Shown here piece after piece: positions 10,926-22,880 of a stretch of 64,000 bases of DNA. The stretch is taken from the NCBI GenBank assembly GCA_026225945.1, contig JAMJFZ010000881.1, forward strand, positions 107,501 to 171,500. Reading direction: 5' to 3'. The notes beneath the pieces are model-generated. The model was not told where the DNA came from and did not search any database. It saw only the letters and a list, made by a program, of their open reading frames with translations. The position numbers were made by a program, and so were the translations under genes. Position 1 is the stretch's first letter. The number at the start of each line of letters is the position of its first letter. The stretch is from Cricetomys ansorgei (taxonomy: Eukaryota; Chordata; Mammalia; Rodentia; Nesomyidae).

Positions 10926-13132
10926 CTGAACTCCTAGCAGATGCACCAGGTCTCAGGAACCAAGGAGAATGCTGCAGGGCATCAGGAAATCCTGCTCCTG
11001 GAACCTTGCACCTGTCTCTGCATCTCAAGACAGGAAATGGGTATCAGCATCTTGTGATGTTTAAATCTCCTCTCTTCTGACACTCTAAGTGCTTGGCTAT
11101 GGTCCCAAAGCTCTCTGGGAAGGAATCAGGGATCCATCAAAGACCGCATCCCTAATCCAAGCATCCACAGCCTAGGGCATGATGACAATGGTCTAGAAAC
11201 AGAGCTATCTCCACTGTGGCTGTGTCCTGGGGTTGGAGAGTCTCTGTGTACCGGGGAGACAGCACACACAACGGTAGATTCAGACTGTTATTCTAGTGAA
11301 AGACACGCACATTGTTCTGTTCTTTCTCAGTTGCTCTACAATAGTCAGTGTTCAAACATGCTTCCTTTACTCCCTCTTCTCTTCATAACGGAGGAAACTC
11401 TCGGGACATCTCTGTTCCCAGCGCCATGCGTCCTACCCTCTTTTACTTAGTAGCACAGACACACATAAACTATTATGTGGATGGCCTCTCCAGTGAGCTG
11501 GATGAGATGAAGGCATGCTCAGAGCTCAGTATTAAAAACATTTTCAATGTATTATAAAATTACAATTGGAAATGTAAAATAGTAAAAAGCAAACTTGAGG
11601 AATATGATAAATATTGAATTGATGCAAAATTTCCAATTAAAACATCCTCAAGGTGTTTAATGAAAATCTTGAGCTTGCTTCCAAAGCTCTTTTATTAATG
11701 TTAGGTTTTATGTTTTAAATAACTGTACAAAATTCCTGATGAGAAATTTCTCATAATGATCTTTTCAGAGTTTCTATAGGCACCACCATGAGAATTTTGT
11801 TTACACAGGTAGGTGACACAATATGTCAAATATTCTAATAATTCAAAAAGTGTACATGTCCAAATTATATTTAAAGTAACTAAAGTTCCTTTTACCTTGT
11901 AACATAATGCTGAAATTCCTCGTGACCATGTGAATGGATTCTTTAATCCACTGAAATACTTCCGTATCATGTAGTTAAACATAATGCTGATGCTTGTTTT
12001 TAGAACGAGCCTGTTTTCATAGAAAACCATTTTGGAGCTAAATTGCCAACACAAAAGTGCTGTACCAGACTGTTTTATCAACACTCACTGATGAAGGAGG
12101 TACCCAGATAATAGGTGGTTCTCCTGGCCTATATTCTGTATAATACTGTGAAATAGAATAGAAATGAAGGAAGACACACTACCAGCCTGTAGGGACCACA
12201 AACCAACCTAGGAAACCGTCCCATCCTTCAGAGAACCCTGTCTAATCCAGCCCAATTGAGAGGCTCTGGACTCCAGCAGGCAGCCCACTGCTGTGGCTCC
12301 CAGCCAGGAATGCAGTCACCCACACCCGGGTGTCAAGTGTGACCTAATGCAACAAGGGGCTTGTTCCTCCAAGGAACTCAATTTCGAGCTTGCTCTGTGA
12401 GTTTCAAGATTTTGTTATAAGCCTCAAAGTTATCCTGGGGTAAAGAGGATGCCTTAGGGGCTAGCCATGGGTATTCTGGGAGTTCTCTCCGTCTTTCTCC
12501 CTCTCCCCCGACCCTCACTGTCTCTGCCAAGGCTGCCATTCCTGAATTCAAGCATATGGGTGTGTAATCAGAGTGAGGGAAGAATATCAATTGCCAAAAA
12601 ATAAAAAACCACAAACTGGTTTGCGCCTTTGACTCTGGTGTTCACCTTTAAAGCTTTTGGGAAACACAAATGGAAACATATACGTGGGTTTCAATCAACA
12701 TCGAGTACAACATACAAACCCCAGGATTCAGTTTGCGTGTATGTGACCTAGGGGTTTCTCCCTCACTTCCTTTTGTGCCGTCCTGCATCTTACTGCCTCC
12801 CTTCACTTGTGACATTTGCAGTACGTTTCCTAACTACATTAGCAGCAGCAATCTAAATTTAATGCAATTTCACTGGTTCCATCTTTCAGGATGTTTTCTC
12901 TGATAAACCTTCCTGATTCCTAAATTCTTTATTATGATTAATTTCTTGGCTCACTGAAGCACTTAGTCAAGTAATTTTTTCAGGAAGGCTATACTAACGG
13001 CATGATTTCTGAAGCCTTGCACACTGGAGATTGTTTTCCTCCATCTTCCTGATGAAGGCACGTGTGGGTACCACGAGAATTCTGGGAATATGATGGTTTG
13101 CTCTCAAAACCATGTAGACTATGCATCTATTA

Positions 13133-13134
<2 letters not shown>
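10926..13134. other. Intergenic DNA, no gene seen
   Basis: About 2.2 kb with no recognisable repeat or gene. The 11560-12080 part is AT-rich. A 127-codon minus frame there (11701-12084) has no domain I recognise. Confidence 0.4.

Positions 13135-13182
<48 letters not shown>
13135..13182. repeat. (TG)24 microsatellite
   Basis: Uninterrupted TG run. It is the expanded tail of the adjacent minus-strand SINE. Confidence 0.97.
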
Positions 13183-13184
<2 letters not shown>

Positions 13185-13332
13185 CATGTGCATGCCAAGA
13201 CAAGCCTGTGAAAGTCAGAGGACAATTTACAAGAATCAACTCTTTCCTTCTGTGCAAGACCCAGGGACTGAACGCAGGTTGTCAGGCGTGGCTGCAGGTG
13301 CCTTTACCCACTGAGCCATGCGGCTGGCCCTT
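13183..13332 (-). mobile_element. tRNA-headed SINE, B2/B3-like
   Basis: The reverse complement of the tRNA-derived promoter lies at the right end ('cccactgagccatgcggctgg'), with 'gaacgcaggttgtcaggcgtgg' inside and the TG run where the element's tail should be. The tRNA-like boxes are part of the SINE, not a tRNA gene. Confidence 0.75.
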
Positions 13333-14390
13333 CTGCATGATTTTAAAGAGAAGAGCTCTCATGTTGACTACATGTTTTCCTTACTAATGAATCCACTTGT
13401 TTCCACTGAACTGCATGAAGTGTAGGGCTGAGAAATCTCTGAATTGAGAAACTCTGCCTTAAATGCCTCTCTTCATTTTAAAAAGTTCAAATATAAGATT
13501 TCCCCTGCATGTTAGAATATTTTGCTTTTACTATGTCTGGCTTCTGCACACGGATGTCTTCCCTGAAGGAGTCTCAGCGATGGAGCATCAGATCTCAAAG
13601 CCTCCCTGATCTCTTTCTTCCACTCCCTCCCGTTGTGTCAGGAAACTTGTTCCTATGCTTATTTCTCATCCGTATCTTCATCGTGTTCATTTGCTGTCGA
13701 CTTCCTCCATTGTGGAATTCGGTCGGAGTCCAGCTTTATCCAAGAAGTATTTTTGTCTCCTGGACTCTTTTCCAGGACTGTCTACACCTGCCCCGTGAAT
13801 GCACGATCTCCTCTCATGGAGATCGGAGAGCCTTTCTCCTTCCTCAGGCAATTTGTCCTGGACTTTTGAGTCACTTCTCCCTCTGGCATCTCCAGTTTAT
13901 GGTTGTTACCCTGCAAAGCAACAGTTATGGGTGTCTGGCATCAAGAGTTCGGGCAGATTGTATAGTTGACAATTTAAGTCCCTGCTCAAATATTCCAGAC
14001 TCAAGACAAGTCGAGAAGATTTGGAATCACTGTAGCTTCTGTTTGCAAGACATCAGGCTGCCCCTGGGAAATCAGGAAGCTGCGGCAGGGCTGTGCCCTT
14101 CAGGGTGTGTCTTCTCTGTGTGATGGCCCTGGTCTTCTGTTGGCAGCTTCTCTCTTCCACCTGGCACAGAACTGCTAAGCCTCTCAAGAGCCTTGGAGCA
14201 CAACTGAACAGCAAGGACAATGGCGCCGGCGTCAGGTAGGCTGATGTGTGGTGTGAGTGCAGAGGAAACTCCTATGTGCGTAGGGAGCTCCATGTCAGAG
14301 TCTCCTGGTGCTGATTTTATTCAGGGGCATGGATAGTAGCTGCCTTCCTCAGATATGTCTGAATAACGACACGTGTGTGAGTGCAGGCGT

Positions 14391-14391
<1 letters not shown>
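13333..14391. other. Intergenic DNA with one long but unsupported open frame
   Basis: A 204-codon + frame (13509-14123) is the longest in the left 40 kb outside tandem repeats. Its predicted protein is Leu/Ser/Cys-rich, has no motif I recognise, no Kozak-quality start and no splice context. I do not call it a gene. Confidence 0.4.

Positions 14392-14436
<45 letters not shown>
14392..14436. repeat. (CA)n microsatellite
   Basis: About 22 uninterrupted CA units. Confidence 0.97.
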
Positions 14437-14438
<2 letters not shown>

Positions 14439-14514
14439 GCCAACCAGAATAACCCACTGACATACATATTCACCCCCACACTCAGAAAACTCCAACTTAC
14501 AGAATGACTCACTG

Positions 14515-14536
14515 ACACATTCATTCATTCATTCAT

Positions 14537-14630
<94 letters not shown>
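14515..14630. repeat. Compound (TCAT)n-(TC)n-(AC)n microsatellite
   Basis: Six TCAT units run into about 75 bases of TC with three CCC interruptions and then nine AC units. The TC block is a homopurine-homopyrimidine mirror-like tract that could form triplex DNA. Confidence 0.96.
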
Positions 14631-14632
<2 letters not shown>

Positions 14633-16462
14633 CTGTCTTACAGAACACCTCACCGGCACACACCTCTTTGCATAGATCGCCCACTAAGCATGCCGGTGGC
14701 TGCTGTGGACTTCCGCTGTGCCTCCTTCTACCTGCATGCCCTTTCCTCCACACATCTCCCTCAGTTTCTCTTATTGCCTTTTCAACGAGTGTTTGCTCTT
14801 TCCACTGACAGTTTGGAAGAGGAGGGTAGTTTCTGCCCCTCCCCGACAGGACCCAACACACAGTTCTTAAATCTGCTCTGTTGGCTGCGAGACTATCCAT
14901 TTCATTAATTCCACTCTTACTTCTCAAACGCTCCTGTTCGTGTGTGGGGGTGACCGCCCATCACCTTAAGCATGCCAAGGCTTACTGAAAACAGTTCTAT
15001 CACAGCCAGCAGCAGCTGACACCAATCAAAGTCCAATTAGTTGACAGGAATGTCAGAGAAATGATTTTAGACCCCTTCAGGACTGGGAGCCGGAAAGGCA
15101 ATTGGTCAGTTGTGTTAGACAAGAGCCTTGGAAGTACACTGAGGTTTTGTTTTGCTTTAGTTTTAGTTAGAAGAGCTGGACTGAATACACGAACACACCC
15201 TAACCAGGATCGTCTGCACTGCTCAGATTCCCCTGGGCTGTGTGAGCCTCAGGACTCAGCTCCTGCAGTCGCCATCTTTAGACAAGAGCAGAATAAGTAG
15301 CCATTTTGGATGATTTACAAATGCCAGGTGAGGTCTAAGACTCAGAGTAACGGGTAAAACACCCGATCTACGCCTTTCCCCACATTCCGGGAGGGCAGAT
15401 GCTTGAACAGGTCTCCATACCACAAGGCCAGTCCTCCAACACAGTTTCCAGTTCAAGTTCAAAAGAATATCGAGTTTGGAAAATAAAATGGAGTCCATTT
15501 TAGAGCAGCTAGCGTGACCCCTGTTTAATTATTAAGAATGTCGCATACCCACTCGAAAGAATAACAGCAACAGTTAGACTATGTAAACAAGTCTCCTGCG
15601 GGACTGGGTTGTGGGAATAGCGGATGATGTAAAGCAAAGAAAATAAAAAACACCAGCCCAGGCCTTCTCGAAGACCCACCCTGGGGTCTGGTCAAAGGTG
15701 GCGGGAGTACAAGGCTGCAGCCGTCCACAGCAGCTGAGAAGCAGCACCTGAGGGAGGGGCGGTCCTAAAGAAGTGGATCTGGGCTTGCAGCACCCAAAAC
15801 AAGAGCATTAGACTCGGATCCAAGCCACTGACACTGAGCTACTACTCGGATTTTACTAAGCTTTGCTATGAATGCTTAATGTCAGTGGAGCTCAGCAGTT
15901 AGATGCTCCCTCTTGTCCAGTCATACCGTACACACACATGCATCAAGATACACATACATGTACAAATAGGAGAACATCTACACATACGTAAGGCTCCTTT
16001 ATCTCCCGTCGGCCACGGCTGCTCTCGGCTGCATCTCTCTCCTGCCTCCTCTCTCTCCCAGGTTTCGGGGTGGAGAAGCATCTCTCGTCTGGTTGCAGCT
16101 GTGTTGTTAGGACCCTGGGACAGCTTTTAAACCCTCACTCAGATGTGGAGCACACACTTCCGTCTCCATTTCACTGCTCGGAGACACCCGCTTGGCCCAG
16201 CCTGGCTACAGTAGGGCAGAGGACTGTGATTCTCTCATAGGGAAGGCTAGCAAGTAGAAGCCATAACGCACCTTGACTACCTCGCGCAGCTGGAGCGGGA
16301 ACGGTGAGCTGACACCAAATAACAACTTTAAAAAACTCAAAACGCCATAATGGCTTTGGCTTATAGCTTAGTAAACTGAAGGGGAAATTTCCAGATGGCG
16401 TTGGTGAGGTGGAAGTCCATGCAGCATTCAGTCAAAGCATCTTACATGTCTACCGAGCATCT
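14631..16462. other. Intergenic DNA, no gene seen
   Basis: About 1.8 kb without a recognisable repeat or gene. Composition is even. Confidence 0.4.
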
Positions 16463-16481
16463 GGGGGCGGGGGGGGGGGGG
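16463..16481. repeat. G-run
   Basis: Eighteen G interrupted by one C. Prone to length error in sequencing, and G-quadruplex competent. Confidence 0.9.
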
Positions 16482-16648
16482 CAGAGGCTGACACTTCTCC
16501 GACTGTGTGATGACACAGGACACATTTCCTACCTGTGCATCATGCCCTTCACTCGCTAGCTTTGCTCCTGTTGGTCTTTGCTGCTTCCTCTCCCTCCCTC
16601 CCACTGTGCCATGGAGTTCTCTGTAGCCCCGCCTGCACTCTCCCCAGG

Positions 16649-16673
16649 GTGTGTGTGTGTGTGTGTGTGTGTG
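16649..16673. repeat. (TG)n microsatellite
   Basis: About 12 TG units followed by an ATGTATG-rich stretch. Confidence 0.95.
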
Positions 16674-16719
16674 ATGATATGTATGCATTTTAACATACAT
16701 ATGTACATACATGTATCTT

Positions 16720-16845
16720 TTAAATCTAGATCGCACACATGGGAGAGAACACAACATGTGACTTGGGACTCCAGCTTACTGCACTTAGCAAGGTCCATCC
16801 ATTTTCCTGCAGGGAACTTAATTTGCATCTTCCTGGGTGAAACTT
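16720..16845 (-). mobile_element. LINE-1 3'-region fragment, old
   Basis: 'gactccagcttactgcactta', then 'ggtccatccattttcctgcag', match the reverse complement of an old mammalian L1 3' region. Fragmented. The stretch to about 17210 may continue it. Confidence 0.5.
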
Positions 16846-19800
16846 CAAGGAAAACAGAAAGGGGAGGACTAGCCTGGAAGATAAATAGCAAGTGCTGCTG
16901 CCCTGCCGTGGGAGGGAGCGAGCTGGGCTGGAGGAGTCTCCTCACTTTTACTCCTGCCCATTTTCTCCAGGCATGTTTATCTAGAACCTGGAGCAGCCAG
17001 CTGCGGCTGCGCTTGCCTTCCTGACTGGGGTTCCAGGCCTAGAAGGCCACGCCCCCAGACGGCCCTTAGATACCATTCCTCACATGTGCCCATAACTTAC
17101 CAAACTGCACACCCTTTCTCCGCTTTGTTGATGGACAGGTCTCTGCAACATTTCTCCATGTCTCCCATGGACCTTTGCAAGGATGTCTGCTAATGGGGTA
17201 ATAGGCGGGACTCTATCACCCAGCCTGCTGCCCTTACCTGCAGTGATAAGCTTGTTTTCCTTCTCAAAAAGAATAAAAGGGCCTTGCTAGACGCAATAGT
17301 GTTTCGCCCCATGACAGAGAGCACATTTGTTTCCTGACCTAGGATAACAGCATTAGAAGATAACCTCTCCCTCCAGGGCAGAGGTCTAGCAGGGTACCAG
17401 AAGCCCTTTGATGCTGAGCCCAGTGTGTGCATGGTATCGCCCAGGCTGCCTTCACATCGCCTCTGTGGGACTGGGGTGAAGGAAGCAATAAGAACTCAAA
17501 GCATGTGCTACTGGCTGTGGGATGATCATGAAGTCTTCAGGTCTGACCAGGATGCCTCGGGTCTCCTGCCCTCCTCTGTGAAATAGTGGCAAGCTACATT
17601 GTCAGCCGGCAAGTGACTGAGAGTGAAGTACAGAATCTTTCTGGTCTTGGTCATTCTGGGACAGACAACATCCCCATCAAACAGGGGGGTGGATTTCTAA
17701 AGGAGAACTTTAAACATCAGCCGCAGACGAAGAACTCTTTGTATCAGTGAATGTTTCACACAGCGTTGACGTCTTGCCTGCTTGTGTGTCTGGACAGGCC
17801 TGGCTGAGTGGACTCTGCTGACCCACTGAACTGAAGGGCTGGGGAAGCTAAGGGGAGGGAAAGTTATGAGGTTGTCGTTGCCTCTCGATTCTTGAAAAGT
17901 CGTGTCCCGGAAGCCTGGTGACACCGGATGTTCTCACCCAGATGTGCTCTCACCCAGATGTGCTCTCAGTTGTCCCTGCCGCTGAGTCGTTAGGTACTCC
18001 AGAGTTGTGAGACCACTCTGTCAAACTCTGCTCATCATTCCTGAGGGCGTGGCCCCAGCCATGTAACCACTGCTGTCTCAGGAGCATTTGCAGCCTGGGG
18101 GAAGGCAGAAAGTGGCTGCACAGAGGACAAGCAAACTAAGGAAAGCTCACACCCCCCCTCTGCTCACACTGTTTGAAAGAACCCGGCCCTGGCTGACTGC
18201 CAGGGCACCTGGGGATGGTGGCTTTCACAAGGTTGCCTGTAGCCACGCGACATGCTAGGACCTGGGAGGACTGAAGGAAGGCCTTCTGAACACAGAAAGG
18301 CCAGGACTAAGGACTGGACGGCAGTCAGCTGTGTCTTCCGTGGACTGAAACTCTATCAGGCCACTCTGCTGTGTGGCCTTGAGACTAATCCAGGAGCAAA
18401 GGTAGTATAAATGAGTTCATTGCTTCAAGAGCCCAAAAGATGTTTATAAATGTGGGTAGCAGGTGCTTGGATCTCTTTCTATGTGCACTGATATGACGGC
18501 CCCATGCATGCCTCCGGAAGGCCCAGGCTGAGGTCCAGATCAATGAAATCCCCTAGTGTGTCTAGCCCACATGACTGACAGGGTAGAGCGAGTCTCGCCT
18601 GTGTTGGAGAGCAGGACTCTGGTTTCCTGGCATTACCTGTGGTGCAGAGTTAACCCTCTGTCAAGACTGTTGAGCCTGCTTGGGGGATGGGCCATGAGAA
18701 CAGGGTAGAGGTGGCAGAAATATTCCTTCCCTAGATACAGGCAGTCCCAGAAGAGAGAGTCTGAGAGAGAGGGGGGAGAGGGGGAAACTGGTATATTTTC
18801 TCTCTTAGAAAAAATTTCTAAATAATTCATTGACATATATAGTCTTGCTTGATACAGAGGATGCATTCAAGAGGTGCCAAGCTGCCTTCTAGTCAATATT
18901 TTTAAGAATTTGGAAACGAGTTACTAAATTGCTTTAGATCTCAAGAGTGATTCAAATCCAAGTTAAAAGGGAAAAAAAAAATCCCACCACGAAACCCAGC
19001 CTTCCGGTATCGACACACGCTAAGTGGAAGCACACTCAGCTAAATGAAAACGGAGTTGAGAGCTGTCATCAGCACCCTCTCCATCAGCAGGTCACAGCCT
19101 CTGGTCCATGCTTCCAGAGGGTTGGCCTTCTGGAACCTGCCATGTGCAGGCTCCTCACGACTGTGGTTTGACTCTGTGCTCTCGGTTCTGCCCTTCCCTG
19201 CCCTGTGTTCTCAGGCTGGCCCTTTCTCTTTCCTGTCTCCTCCACATGGAGGACAATAACCCTGAACAGGAAGCTCTTGTGCTACCCCTGCTTGACACTC
19301 CTCAGCGGCTTCTCATGGACGAGGACAATGGCTAACAGTGCTTTTCACACTGTGCTACAAACCAAATGACAGCTACACACAGGAACCGGCCGACTGCTGA
19401 CCTCTGCCAACTCTGTTTTGTAGAGTAGAAAGGTAAAGAGTAACACACGTTTATTTATCTAGGACATCCTTGCAAACGGGTAATGCCAAGGTAGTGAGGC
19501 CTGGCAGGAAGCCCCCTACAGGGGCTTGCAGAGGCAGAGCTGCAGGAGAGAGGCCAGGGGGCGTAAGAAAGGAGCAACAGAGCTGAGGGCAAAGGCAGCC
19601 ATGATCTAAAGACAGGTGACATGGAAAAGACCTAAGAATTACTGCAAGTAAATGCATTAACGTAATGGGAGAGAGAGTGCTTACCATCCGGGGAAGGCTT
19701 TAACACTCGAAAAAGTAGAAGGCTACAAAAAACTCCATGGAGTCCGACTGGAACTGGACGTTTCCGTGTGAATTCACACCGTTTTGATGGCTATAGATGG

Positions 19801-19850
19801 TTATGTACCCCGTGGTACCTGGGTACATAACAGACATGCGCATGTGCACA
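16846..19850. other. Intergenic DNA, no gene seen
   Basis: About 3 kb with ordinary composition. A 16-bp unit ('ctctcacccagatgtg') is repeated about 2.5 times near 17932-17968. I recognise no gene. Confidence 0.4.
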
Positions 19851-19854
19851 CGCA

Positions 19855-20095
19855 ATGAATAAAAAGGTAAAAAGTGATTGTAGTTGCGTATGTTACATGT
19901 GTTATGCCCCGCGTCATGCAGTACATACATATGGTGCTTATCTTGGATGTGACTTCCGAAAGGAGACGAGATAAATGTGGCAGGAACGGTCACGACTGGA
20001 AAACCCATACGAAGGGTTTGGAAAGGCTTTGGCAATGTTCTGTTTGCTTTTCTATACATTTGTATTAAAAAATAAATAACAAATGGATCAGGACA
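19855..20095 (+). repeat. Copy A of an unnamed dispersed repeat
   Basis: The stretch ends 'ttctgtttgcttttctata' + 'catttgtattaaaaaat' + 'aacaaatgga'. The same order occurs with substitutions at 22638-22880 (copy B), same orientation. Both copies follow an A-rich SINE-like tail. I do not recognise the family. Confidence 0.55.
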
Positions 20096-20135
20096 AAAAG
20101 TAAGTAGGAGCGGTGAGACTATGAAGTGCCCTGTA

Positions 20136-20272
20136 ACGAGGGTGTCGGATCCCCTGGTGCTGGGGCTTCCGACGGTTAAGTCGTCATGTGGGTGCTGAGA
20201 ACCGAGCCCAGGCTCTCCACAAGGGCAGCCAGTGCCCGTAACTGCTGGGCTCTCTCTCCAAGCCCTGTTGCT
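20136..20272 (-). mobile_element. B2-like SINE, 5' part
   Basis: The reverse complement of the B2 head is clear: 'ggtgtcggatcccctgg', 'catgtgggtgctgagaaccga', 'gcagccagtgcccgtaactg' and 'tctctctccaagccc'. Confidence 0.8.
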
Positions 20273-20284
20273 GACATTTTAAAT

Positions 20285-21290
20285 ATCGAGCAAATGTTCA
20301 ACTTTGTCAAATGCCTTTTCTGTGTCTATTGAGATGATCCTGTGGGCTTTGCTTTCATTTTTAAAAAGATATTTATAGTTCTATACCGATGTCTGCTTCT
20401 TCTTTTCATCTGTGAGCATTTCCTCTGTGTGTGTTGGTACTTTGGTGTTGACCACCGCATATGCATTTACAACCATCCCGACATGTTTACCTGGTTCTTC
20501 ACCACACAAAGATCTTATGGTAGTGTTTAGCTTATACCAGAGGGAGTTTAGCTGCCCCTTTGGTTATCACTTGGGTTTCTGATTTGCAGGCCTCCCATCT
20601 CTCTCCTCATCTTTTGTCTCTCTTTGTGATTTGGCTATTTTTTTTACAGTAGTATGATGTAATTCTTCCCTTTCATCTTCCAAGTACCCACAAGAGCGTC
20701 TTTCATCATGGCCACTGTGAACATTACCTAAAACACCATATAGTTACATTAGTCTATTTTAAGTTGATTGAAGCTTCACCACCATTACATATGAAAGCTC
20801 TGTGGGTTTGCCTTTCCTTTTCCTCACAGTTCCGGGCCACTGGTGCCACAACTTTATAAACTCCGTATCGAAGATAGATTCAACAATAGTTTGTCTTTAG
20901 GTATTTTAAACCTGTGCTGGTGTAAAGTAATTTATGTACCGCCTTTACAGTTTTAACGTACCTTAAACTAACCATATACTTCCGTCACCAGAAAGCTTTA
21001 TACTGCTACGGACCTTCCTGTTACGAATTAGCAGACCTGTGTTTCAGTGTAAGACACCCCCTTAGATCTCTCATCAGGCAGGTTTGCTGGGTGCAGCCCT
21101 CAGCTTTTCTTCAACTGAGGAAATCTCTCCCTCACCTCTGTGTTTGAAGGACAGCTGTGTGGATCAGGCGGTTTGGTTAGAGGTTATTCCGCTGTTTTTA
21201 TTCTAATGTTTTGAATGCACCACTGTGCTGGCTCTGGTTGCTTATTTCCTACTGAGTAATCTGCTAATAGCTTTATGGAGGTCCCCTATG
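20285..21290 (-). mobile_element. Ancient LINE-1 (L1M/HAL1-like) remnant
   Basis: 'caaatgccttttctgtgtct' and 'attgagatgatcctgtgg' are the reverse complement of L1 ORF2 sequence. Further right, 'ctctcatcaggcaggtttgctg' and 'gagtaatctgctaatagc' match old L1/HAL1 sequence. The middle is too diverged to assign. No intact frame. Confidence 0.6.
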
Positions 21291-21324
21291 TACTAATTAT
21301 GTTTTGAAGTAATCACATTTTTTA

Positions 21325-21990
21325 ATTTAAAGGTTTTATTTTTTTTGAGACTCCCATACACGAGCACTGTATTTAGATCATTCGAACCTCTTCCCCCTTC
21401 TCCAACTCTTTCTGTATCCTCTCCACTGCCTCTCAAATTCATGACCTCTTCTTTAATGTCTATCGCTACATACACACCATGTGTGCACAAATGAATGCAC
21501 ACGTGTGTGTGCACTCACACACACACCCACACACACAAGGGGTAGGGACTTGCTGAGTTCATTTAGTGTTGCTTGTATGTACATGTGTTTAGGGCTGACC
21601 ACTGGGGCTGAAGAACCTAGCAGGAAGCTCACCCCTGGAAAAGACAGGGTCTCCCTCTCTCTGCAGTGCTGGGCCTTTAGCTCTTAACCTAGGGGTGTGA
21701 GCCCTTCAGATTTTCCCATCCACACGGACAGATCTTGTTAAGGCCACCGTATTAATGGTGCCGTTTCCCCGTCACACAGAAGACACACTCCAGCAGCAGG
21801 CACCCGGTCCTCGTACGCTCTTTCTGCCCCTCCTCAGCCACTTGGCCTGAGCCCTGTCGAGGTTGTGGTGCAGGGATTATCATTTGGGCACCTCATGATC
21901 ACTTATTTGCTGCATTTGGCCAGCTGTGGTAGAAATGATCACATTTTAAGCGTAACGGGCTAAACGCCCTTCCTATTCGTTTCACCCAAT
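21325..21990 (-). mobile_element. Rodent LINE-1 (Lx-type) 3' UTR
   Basis: The reverse complement of the murine-type L1 3' UTR is recognisable: 'gctgagttcatttagtgttgc', 'acatgtgtttagggctgacc', 'gaaaagacagggtctccctct', 'aggggtgtgagcccttcag' and 'gcagcaggcacccggtcctc'. It includes a CA-rich stretch (21497-21538). The orientation is opposite to the L1 at the right edge of the window. Confidence 0.7.
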
Positions 21991-22147
21991 TCTTTGCGCG
22001 ACGTTAGCTAAAAAAATTAGAAAGCAACAGGTGGTCCACATCTTAAGCAAGGCAGTCCTGAGGAGTGGAAAGATCTGAACTGTTTAAACTATCGTAAAAG
22101 GCAGGCTAGAGAATTGTTCCAGGTTAAAGGACGCCAAAACCCCAGAG

Positions 22148-22371
22148 CAGCGGCTCTCAGCCTTCCTCAGGCTGGAACCCTTTAATACAGTCCCTCATGT
22201 TGTGCTGACCCCCAGCCATAACATTATTTTCATTGCTACCTCATAGCTGTAATTCTGCTAATGCTATGAATCATAATGTAAATGTCTGATACGCACATGG
22301 TCTTAAGCGACCCTGTGAAAGGTCCCTTTGACCCCCGACACGGGTCCCGACCCCCAGGTTGAGAACCTCTG
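22148..22371. mobile_element. Non-autonomous hAT-type DNA transposon (URR1-like)
   Basis: The ends are inverted: 'cagcggctctcagcc' at the left and 'ggttgagaacctctg' at the right (its complement is CAGAGGTTCTCAACC). The inside has 'ccctttaatacagtccctcatg', 'ataacattattttcattgcta' and 'cgacccccaggtt', as in the rodent URR1 family. No transposase frame. The 8-bp target duplication is not convincing. Confidence 0.75.
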
Positions 22372-22479
22372 CACTTGACTAAAAGACACAGACCCACAAT
22401 CTGGACTTATTTCATTTTCCTCCTGACCAGACTCATGCATGCGTGCCTCACAAGAACAGAGGCAATTATGTATGGACCA

Positions 22480-22637
22480 CCAAGATGGCTCGGCAGGTAA
22501 AGGTGCTTGCTGCTAAACCTGGTGGCCCGAGTTTGGTTCCTGAAACCCACATGGAGGAAGGAGAGAGTCGATGCCCACAGTCCTCTGACCTCCAAACACA
22601 GGTGGCAGCATGTGCACAGCAATAAATACGTCAACAT
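22480..22637 (+). mobile_element. tRNA-headed rodent SINE (B4-superfamily type)
   Basis: Head 'gatggctcggcaggtaaagg', B-box region 'gagtttggttcctgaaaccc', then 'ggaaggagagagtcgatgcc', 'tcctctgacctcc' and an 'aataaata' tail. Confidence 0.75.
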
Positions 22638-22880
22638 AAAAAGAAGTAATCGTGTGTATACCACATGTAATGTTACACGTCATATATTATAAATGGGATT
22701 TATCTTTTATACGACCTATGAAAGGGGGTGGGTTAAGTGTGCTACAGTGTTCACAGTTGGGAAATCTGTATGGCTATAAGTTGGGAAGTTTTTTAGAACT
22801 GTTCTGTTGGCTTTTGCGTACATTTGTATTTAAAATATATACAACAAATGTACCAAATGGAAACCAAGCAGGAACGATGG
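22638..22880 (+). repeat. Copy B of an unnamed dispersed repeat
   Basis: It aligns with 19855-20095 over 'ttctgttggcttttgcgta', 'catttgtatttaaaatat', 'acaaatg' and a 3' 'agcaggaacgatgg'. It lies directly after a SINE, so the two may be parts of one composite element. Confidence 0.55.

Noticed and set aside
13183..13332. tRNA-like A and B boxes (here and in the other tRNA-headed SINEs)
   Set aside because: They are the Pol III promoters of B2/B3/B4/ID SINEs. No cloverleaf with an anticodon arm is supported, so no tRNA gene is called.
13509..14123. 204-codon + strand open frame
   Set aside because: No domain, homologue, promoter or splice context that I recognise. The overlapping frame is also open, which suggests chance in a pyrimidine-rich segment.
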